This document shows positions 30,068 through 34,236 of a DNA stretch of 34,236 bases, piece by piece (within the stretch, counting starts at the first letter, position 1; every line of letters starts with the position of its first letter). Made by a program: the position numbers and the translations under genes. Location: assembly GCA_958423465.1 (NCBI GenBank), contig CATZRD010000024.1, positions 1 through 34,236 of the forward strand. The letters run 5' to 3'. Source of the DNA: an uncultured Oscillospiraceae bacterium. Lineage in GTDB: Bacteria; Bacillota; Clostridia; Oscillospirales; Oscillospiraceae. Under the pieces are notes generated by a model. It saw only the letters and a program-made list of their open reading frames with translations. It was not told the origin of the DNA and ran no database searches.

Positions 30068-30682
30068 CTAGGGCTGCCGGCGGAGGGGGAACCAGGTAAG
30101 CTCCAGCCGGTCCTCCGCCCCCGGCGCCCGGACGTGGCGGGAGACCACCACGCCGGAGATCAGCAGACACCCCAGAGCCGCAGGGGTGCGGGGCAGAAGA
30201 ACGGCGGACCAGAAGGCGAAGCTCAAAAAGGTGACGATGGACCGGCGGCGGTGGGGCTTCACCTCCACCACCAGGGAGAAGAAGAGGTAGAAGGCGGCCA
30301 GCAGGGCGAAGGGCTCCCATACCGGCAGCAGGCCCAGGGTCACCCCGAAGGAGACGGTGATGGCCTTGCCGCCCCGGAACCGGTGGAACAGGGGAAAGGC
30401 GTGGCCCACCACCGGCGCGGCCATCACCAGAGCAAAGGGCCAGCGGCCGGTGTCCAGGACCTGGGCGGCCCCCAGCACCGGCAGAAACCCCTTCAGCAGC
30501 TCGCAGACCAGGGCCAGAACGCCGATGGTCCGGCCCGCGCGGGCGAAGCAGTTAAAGACGCCGGGATTTTTGTCCGCGGCCCCCTCGGTGATATCCACGC
30601 CCCGCAGGCACAGAGGGAGGCGGTAGGCGTACAGTACGCTGCCGGACAGATAGCCCAGCAGGATGAAAAACAGCTCTCTCAT
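30068..30682 (-). CDS. plsY: PlsY-like glycerol-3-phosphate acyltransferase
   Basis: The 204-aa membrane protein follows PlsY order: N-terminal GYLSGSVLYAY, then NPGVFNCF (motif 1), GHAFPLFHRFRGGKAITVSFG (motif 2) and a C-terminal helix. PlsY transfers the acyl group from acyl phosphate to glycerol-3-phosphate, the first step of phospholipid synthesis. Motif 1 reads DKNPGVFN rather than the usual GSGN-x-GATN form, so this is probably a diverged second PlsY-type enzyme. Its ATG overlaps the stop of the glycolipid synthase gene as ATGA (30679-30682), indicating coupled translation. Confidence 0.85.
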   Translation of the reverse strand: MRELFFILLGYLSGSVLYAYRLPLCLRGVDITEGAADKNPGVFNCFARAGRTIGVLALVCELLKGFLPVLGAAQVLDTGRWPFALVMAAPVVGHAFPLFHRFRGGKAITVSFGVTLGLLPVWEPFALLAAFYLFFSLVVEVKPHRRRSIVTFLSFAFWSAVLLPRTPAALGCLLISGVVVSRHVRAPGAEDRLELTWFPLRRQP

Positions 30683-31815
30683 AGGCCGTGCTCCGCCGTT
30701 TTCTCTTCCAGGAAGCCCACGATCCGCCCGGCGGCCCCGGCGATGCTCTGCCGGCGCTGGGCCTCCACCATCCGCCGCCGGCGGTCAGAGTCGTTGAGCA
30801 GGTCCCGGCCTCTGGCCGCCAGGCTCAAGCTGCTGCGGGCGGATACGCTCATACCGCTGCGGGTAAAGAGCTGCCGGTTCTTTGACTCGCAGCCGGGGAT
30901 GGGCTTCATGTGGATCATGGGCACGCCCATGGCCGCCGCCTCGGTGGAGGTGATGCCGCCGGGCTTGGTGTACAGCAGCTCGCAGACCTCCAGATACCGG
31001 GCCACCTGATCTGTAAAGCCAACAACTTTTACACGTCCGCTGGACTGGAAACGCCGGGAGACGGCGGCCTGGAGCTTTAAGTTGCTGCCGCAGATTACCG
31101 CCAGATGGACCTGCTCCTCCGTCAGCAGCAGCAGGCAGCGGACCAGCTGCTGGATGTGTCCGGCCCCCATGCTGCCGCCCATAAGCAGCACCCACCGGCG
31201 GCTGGGATCCAGGCCCAGCCGGCGGCAGCAGGCGTCCCGCCCGATCCGGTACTGGAAGCTCTCGGACACGGGGATGCCCAGTGGGACCAGCTTTTCCCGG
31301 GGAATACCCCGGCGGCAGAATTCGTCCACGCACAGGGGGCTGGGGACCAGGGTATAGTCGCAGTCCTCCTCCTCAAAGAAGGGGGTGCAGGTGTAGTCCG
31401 TGGCCACGGCAACCGTCAGGGGCAGCTCCATCCCCCGGCGCTTCATCTCCGTGAGGGCCAGGGCGGGGAAGGTGTGGGGGGCCAGGATGGCGTCGCAGGG
31501 GTGCTGGGCCAAAAACCGCTCCAGACTGGGAATCACCTGGGCGCAGGCGGCATAGACCGGGGAGCGGACCCCCAGCTTGTGCTCGGCGGTACTGACGGCC
31601 CGTCCCACCTGGTAGGTGACGCCGAACACGGCGGGGGCCTTTTTTACCACCTCAATGTAGGTGTTGCTCACGGCGTCGGAGACCTTCTGCCCGGCCAGAG
31701 CCAGAAAATCCACCCGCTGGCCGGTGTGGCCGTGGGCGGCCAGACACTCGATGACGGCGGAGCCGGCGGAGTTGTGCCCGCCGCCGGTATTACAGGATAA
31801 GACCAATATGTGCAT
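30679..31815 (-). CDS. MGDG synthase/UgtP-like diacylglycerol glycosyltransferase
   Basis: The 378-aa protein is a GT-B glycosyltransferase of the family of MGDG synthase and UgtP. The N-terminal LSCNTGGGHNSAG loop binds acceptor lipid, and APHTFPALAL and VATDYTCTPFF follow. The donor-binding half has GGSMGAGHI, CGSN, VGFTDQV and the conserved YTKPGGITSTEAAAMGVPMI. It attaches sugar from a nucleotide sugar to diacylglycerol on the inner membrane face. AAGGAG is six bases before the ATG. Overlap with a plsY-type gene links glycolipid and phosphatidic acid synthesis. Whether it adds glucose or galactose cannot be told. Confidence 0.9.
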   Translation of the reverse strand: MHILVLSCNTGGGHNSAGSAVIECLAAHGHTGQRVDFLALAGQKVSDAVSNTYIEVVKKAPAVFGVTYQVGRAVSTAEHKLGVRSPVYAACAQVIPSLERFLAQHPCDAILAPHTFPALALTEMKRRGMELPLTVAVATDYTCTPFFEEEDCDYTLVPSPLCVDEFCRRGIPREKLVPLGIPVSESFQYRIGRDACCRRLGLDPSRRWVLLMGGSMGAGHIQQLVRCLLLLTEEQVHLAVICGSNLKLQAAVSRRFQSSGRVKVVGFTDQVARYLEVCELLYTKPGGITSTEAAAMGVPMIHMKPIPGCESKNRQLFTRSGMSVSARSSLSLAARGRDLLNDSDRRRRMVEAQRRQSIAGAAGRIVGFLEEKTAEHGL

Positions 31816-31879
31816 GATGCGCTCCTTTGCCTGAGGGTGACAAAATGGCGATGCCTGGTATCATAACCGCTTTGCTGTT

Positions 31880-31908
31880 ATTATACAGCAGATCTTTCCC
31901 CGGCGCAA
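31880..31908 (-). promoter_or_regulatory. Promoter of the glycolipid synthase-plsY operon
   Basis: On the minus strand, TTGCGC (31908-31903) and TATAAT (31885-31880) are separated by 17 bases. The -10 lies in an inverted repeat (GCTGT/ACAGC). It is about 65 bases upstream of the ATG at 31815. Confidence 0.78.
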
Positions 31909-31946
31909 CTGGCCTTTTTTGCTGGGCGGCCGCCGGATGGCGGCGG

Positions 31947-32417
31947 TCACCGCGCCGCCCGGGCCTTTTGCTCCAGCTCCAGCAGAAAACGCTTTTTTTC
32001 CAGACCGCCGCCGTAGCCTGTCAGGCTCCCGTCCGCGCCCACGACCCGGTGGCAGGGGACCAGGATGGAGATAGGGTTGCGGTGGTTGGCCATGCCCACC
32101 GCCCGGCAGGCGTTGGGCCGTCCGATCTGGCGGGCCAGCTGGCCGTAGGAGACGGTCTGGCCATAGGGGATGGTGAGCAGGGCGTCCCACACCAGCCGCT
32201 GAAAATCCGTCCCGGCGGGGGAGAGGGGCAAGTCGAAGCTGCGCCGCTCCCCGGCAAAATACTCCCGCAGCTCCTCCACGCCCCGCTCCAGCAGGGGGCA
32301 GGGGGGACAGCCCAGGACATGATCTCCGAAGAGAAGGCCCGTGACAGCCTGTCCGCCGCCGGTAAGGGTGAGGAGCCCGATGGGGCTGCTGAACCCCAGG
32401 GCGTAACGTTCCTCCAT
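31947..32417 (-). CDS. ogt: Methylated-DNA-protein cysteine methyltransferase (Ogt/MGMT)
   Basis: The 156-aa suicide repair enzyme has the active-site VPCHRV with Cys122, the HTH-like DNA-binding segment (IPYGQTVSYGQLARQIG, then RAVGMANHRNPISILV) and the terminal GGLEKKRFLLELE. It removes alkyl groups from O6-guanine in DNA. The ATG at 32417 is two bases from the stop of the galM-like gene and has no clear ribosome-binding site, so translation probably depends on coupling to galM. A weak hairpin lies after the stop. Confidence 0.93.
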   Translation of the reverse strand: MEERYALGFSSPIGLLTLTGGGQAVTGLLFGDHVLGCPPCPLLERGVEELREYFAGERRSFDLPLSPAGTDFQRLVWDALLTIPYGQTVSYGQLARQIGRPNACRAVGMANHRNPISILVPCHRVVGADGSLTGYGGGLEKKRFLLELEQKARAAR

Positions 32418-32419
32418 GG

Positions 32420-33292
32420 TCAGAAAACGGTGACGGTCCAGGTGTTTTCGTATACCCGGCCCGGCTCCAGCCAGACGAGGTCGCTCTGCTGGGCCAGGTC
32501 CTCCACCACGTCCTGGCGGGAGGGGAGGCTGACCCAGGGCTCCAGGCACACATAGGGAGCCTGGGTATGGGGCTTATGCCAGATGCCCAGATAGCCCATA
32601 CCGGGGAAGTCCAGCCGGACGCCCCGGCTGCCCTCTCCGGCGGAGAGGGTGACGGAGCGGGCGGCGTGCTTCAGGATCACCGCGTCGTGATCAAAGAGGT
32701 CGTGGCTCAGGGGCAGCGCCCGGTCCTCCTCCAGGGGGAAGAGGGTCTCCTGGCCGCTGATCATATAGGCGGGGGACAGCTCCACCCGGTTGGGCCGGCA
32801 GGGCTGAGCGAAGGTAAGGCGGTAGTCGGTAAACGCCTTTCCCGCCTCCAGAGGTACGTTGAAGCCAGGGTGGGCCCCCAGGCCGAAGCGCATGACCCGT
32901 CCGTCCCGGTTCTCCACCCGGTAGGTGACGGCCAGGGAGGCCCCCGCCAGGGCGAAGGTCACAGAGAAGGAGAAGGCGTAGGGCCACATGGCCCGGGTCT
33001 CCTCCGTGTCGGACATGGTCAGGGTGACGGCGTCTGAGCGCCGCTCCCCCAGGGCGAAGTCGGTGAGCTTGGCGAAGCCGTGGTGGGGCATATGGTAGGT
33101 CCTGCCCTCCAGGGTGTAGGCGTCGCCGGTGAGGCGGCCCACATAGGGAAAGAGGTTGGGGGCGCGGCCGTTCCAGATGGCGGGGTCCCCCTGCCACAGG
33201 TACTCCCTGCCGCCGGCGGAGACGTTTTTGAGCTGGGCGCCCATGGACTCCACGGCCACCCGCAGAGCGTCGTTTTCAATGGTGTACAGCAT
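32420..33292 (-). CDS. Aldose 1-epimerase family protein (LacX/GalM-like)
   Basis: The 290-aa protein has a beta-sandwich mutarotase pattern: ESMGAQLKNV, WNGRAPNLFPYVGRLTGDAYTL, MPHHGFA, GLGAHPGFNVPL with the likely catalytic His, and CLEPWVSLP with the conserved Glu. The short form resembles the LacX-type subfamily rather than full-length GalM, so the substrate may be a phosphorylated or other sugar. GAGGAG is seven bases before the ATG at 33292; the open frame upstream to 33580 lacks such a site. The alkyltransferase follows directly. Confidence 0.88.
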   Translation of the reverse strand: MLYTIENDALRVAVESMGAQLKNVSAGGREYLWQGDPAIWNGRAPNLFPYVGRLTGDAYTLEGRTYHMPHHGFAKLTDFALGERRSDAVTLTMSDTEETRAMWPYAFSFSVTFALAGASLAVTYRVENRDGRVMRFGLGAHPGFNVPLEAGKAFTDYRLTFAQPCRPNRVELSPAYMISGQETLFPLEEDRALPLSHDLFDHDAVILKHAARSVTLSAGEGSRGVRLDFPGMGYLGIWHKPHTQAPYVCLEPWVSLPSRQDVVEDLAQQSDLVWLEPGRVYENTWTVTVF

Positions 33293-33600
33293 GGCGGTAC
33301 TCCTCGTATGTTCGGTTTCGCGGCGGGAAAGGGGCGGGCCAGGCCGCCTGCCTCCGCAGCGTGTGTTCCCAGTATACCACAGCGGCGGGGAGAAATCCAG
33401 CGGCGGGGGACGGAAACTTTTGGCGGGGGCCGGAAAAAACCGGGAAAATATCCGGGAAAACCCGCCGAATCTCCGGACGTTTTGGCAAAAATTCATTTGA
33501 CTACCACCGGCGGCTCGTGTATAATATGATTGGAAGGATAGGGATACCCATTCCCTATGCGATAGATTCTTTTTCATCATAAGTGGGAGGTACTTATATT
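33293..33600. promoter_or_regulatory. Divergent intergenic region with galM and pckA promoters
   Basis: Two promoters face outward. For the galM-like gene, the minus strand has an extended -10 TGGTATACT (33379-33371) with only a poor -35. For pckA, TTGACT (33497-33502) and TATAAT (33520-33525) are 17 bases apart, a strong sigma-A match. The middle part around 33380-33490 is C/G-rich with A-tracts and contains no gene. TAGGGA/TCCCTA form a small inverted repeat in the pckA leader. No clear catabolite-response element was found. Confidence 0.75.
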
Positions 33601-34236
33601 ATGTCCAAGATCGATCTGAGCAGATACGGCATCACCGGGACCACCGAGATCGTGCACAACCCCTCCTATGAGGACCTGTACCGGGACGAGCTGGACCCCA
33701 GCCTCACCGGCTATGACAAGGGCCAGCTCAGCGAGCTGGGGGCGGTGAACGTGATGACCGGCATCTATACCGGCCGCTCCCCCAACGACAAGTTCATCGT
33801 TATGGACGAGAACTCCAAGGATACCGTGTGGTGGACCAGCCCGGAGTACAAAAACGACAACCACCCCGCCTCTGTGGAGACCTGGGAGGCCGTGAAGAAG
33901 ATCTCCCTGGAGGAGCTGTCCGGCAAGAAGCTCTATGTGGTGGACTGCTTCTGCGGCGCCAACCACGATACCCGCATGGCCGTGCGCTTCATCATGGAGG
34001 TGGCCTGGCAGGCCCACTTCGTGAAGAATATGTTCATCCGGCCCACCGAGGAGGAGCTGGCTGATTTCGAGCCTGACTTCGTGGTGTACAACGCCTCCAA
34101 GGGCAAGGTCACCAACTACAAGGAGCTGGGCCTGAACTCCGAGACGGCGGCCATGTTCAACATCACCAGCCGGGAGGCCTGCATCGTCAACACCTGGTAC
34201 GGCGGCGAGATGAAGAAGGGCATGTTCTCCATGATG
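33601..34236 (+). CDS. pckA: ATP-dependent phosphoenolpyruvate carboxykinase, N-terminal part (truncated by window edge)
   Basis: The first 212 residues of a protein of about 530 aa are present. The N-terminal domain matches PckA: GALTVMTG-like AVNVMTGIYTGRSPNDKFIV with the substrate-binding Arg in GRSPNDK, then VDCFCGANHDTRMAVRFI, AWQAHFVKNMFIRP, and at the end CIVNTWYGGEMKKGMFSMM, which includes the conserved Tyr and Lys near the metal and oxaloacetate site. The ATP-binding P-loop lies beyond the window. It interconverts oxaloacetate and PEP; in anaerobic Firmicutes it often runs in the CO2-fixing, ATP-forming direction. GGGAGG precedes the ATG, and it has its own strong promoter. Confidence 0.93.
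   Translation, partial: MSKIDLSRYGITGTTEIVHNPSYEDLYRDELDPSLTGYDKGQLSELGAVNVMTGIYTGRSPNDKFIVMDENSKDTVWWTSPEYKNDNHPASVETWEAVKKISLEELSGKKLYVVDCFCGANHDTRMAVRFIMEVAWQAHFVKNMFIRPTEEELADFEPDFVVYNASKGKVTNYKELGLNSETAAMFNITSREACIVNTWYGGEMKKGMFSMM

Noticed and set aside
1..34236. CRISPR arrays, tRNA/rRNA genes, insertion sequences, prophage genes
   Set aside because: No regularly spaced repeats, cloverleaf sequences, transposase or phage structural proteins were recognised on either strand.

Overview
The window is GC-rich, gene-dense bacterial DNA with short intergenic gaps, strong Shine-Dalgarno sites, sigma-A-type promoters and many overlapping genes. The gene families fit a spore-forming anaerobic Clostridium-class Firmicute, probably an Oscillospiraceae gut commensal. 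Supporting genes are a PdaA-type spore cortex deacetylase with a sporulation-type promoter, a CoA-disulfide reductase fused to rhodanese, a Clostridium-style DtxR repressor, ATP-dependent PEP carboxykinase and an acyl-ACP thioesterase. This is inference from gene content, not a database match. No rRNA, tRNA, CRISPR array, insertion sequence or phage module was recognised.

Layout. 1-1182: a truncated STAND/MalT-like ATPase regulator and a DtxR-family repressor, both on the minus strand. 1393-12342: a ten-gene plus-strand operon with a LacI regulator, HAD phosphatase, ABC ATPase and two permeases, a cytoplasmic phosphodiesterase, an unusual protein made of two RarA-C-terminal-like repeats, a second phosphodiesterase, a lipoprotein solute-binding protein and a ribokinase-like kinase. 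It looks like import and intracellular cleavage of a phosphodiester- or pyrophosphate-containing sugar compound. 12406-15131: a minus-strand sulfur-redox operon. 15226-16142: pdaA. 16179-19760: a GntR/FCD regulator divergent from a mandelate-racemase-type enzyme and an APC permease. 19769-22677: an iron-siderophore-type ABC importer divergent from a short Sfp-type phosphopantetheinyl transferase, with the two promoters forming a perfect inverted repeat. 23290-25381: acyl-ACP thioesterase and M18 aminopeptidase. 25443-29342: the most unusual region, described below. 29378-30043: a ModE-like regulator and a divergent 33-aa protein. 30068-31908: a PlsY-like acyltransferase and a glycolipid synthase. 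31947-33379: galactose mutarotase-like protein and an O6-alkylguanine-DNA alkyltransferase. 33497-end: truncated pckA.

The best candidate for an undescribed system is 25443-29342. It encodes an ABC-2 exporter, a MerR regulator with two C-terminal membrane helices, two small membrane proteins that repeat the regulator's membrane tail, and a YbjQ-family protein. Two promoters, one before the exporter and one before the regulator, share 14 identical bases and both have the 19-bp spacer typical of MerR-activated promoters. The conserved C-terminal tails (EIEGGEEDDAxxY type) are written in bases that also supply the ribosome-binding site and start codon of the next gene. The second candidate is the phosphodiesterase / double RarA-C-like / phosphodiesterase cassette at 6058-9756.
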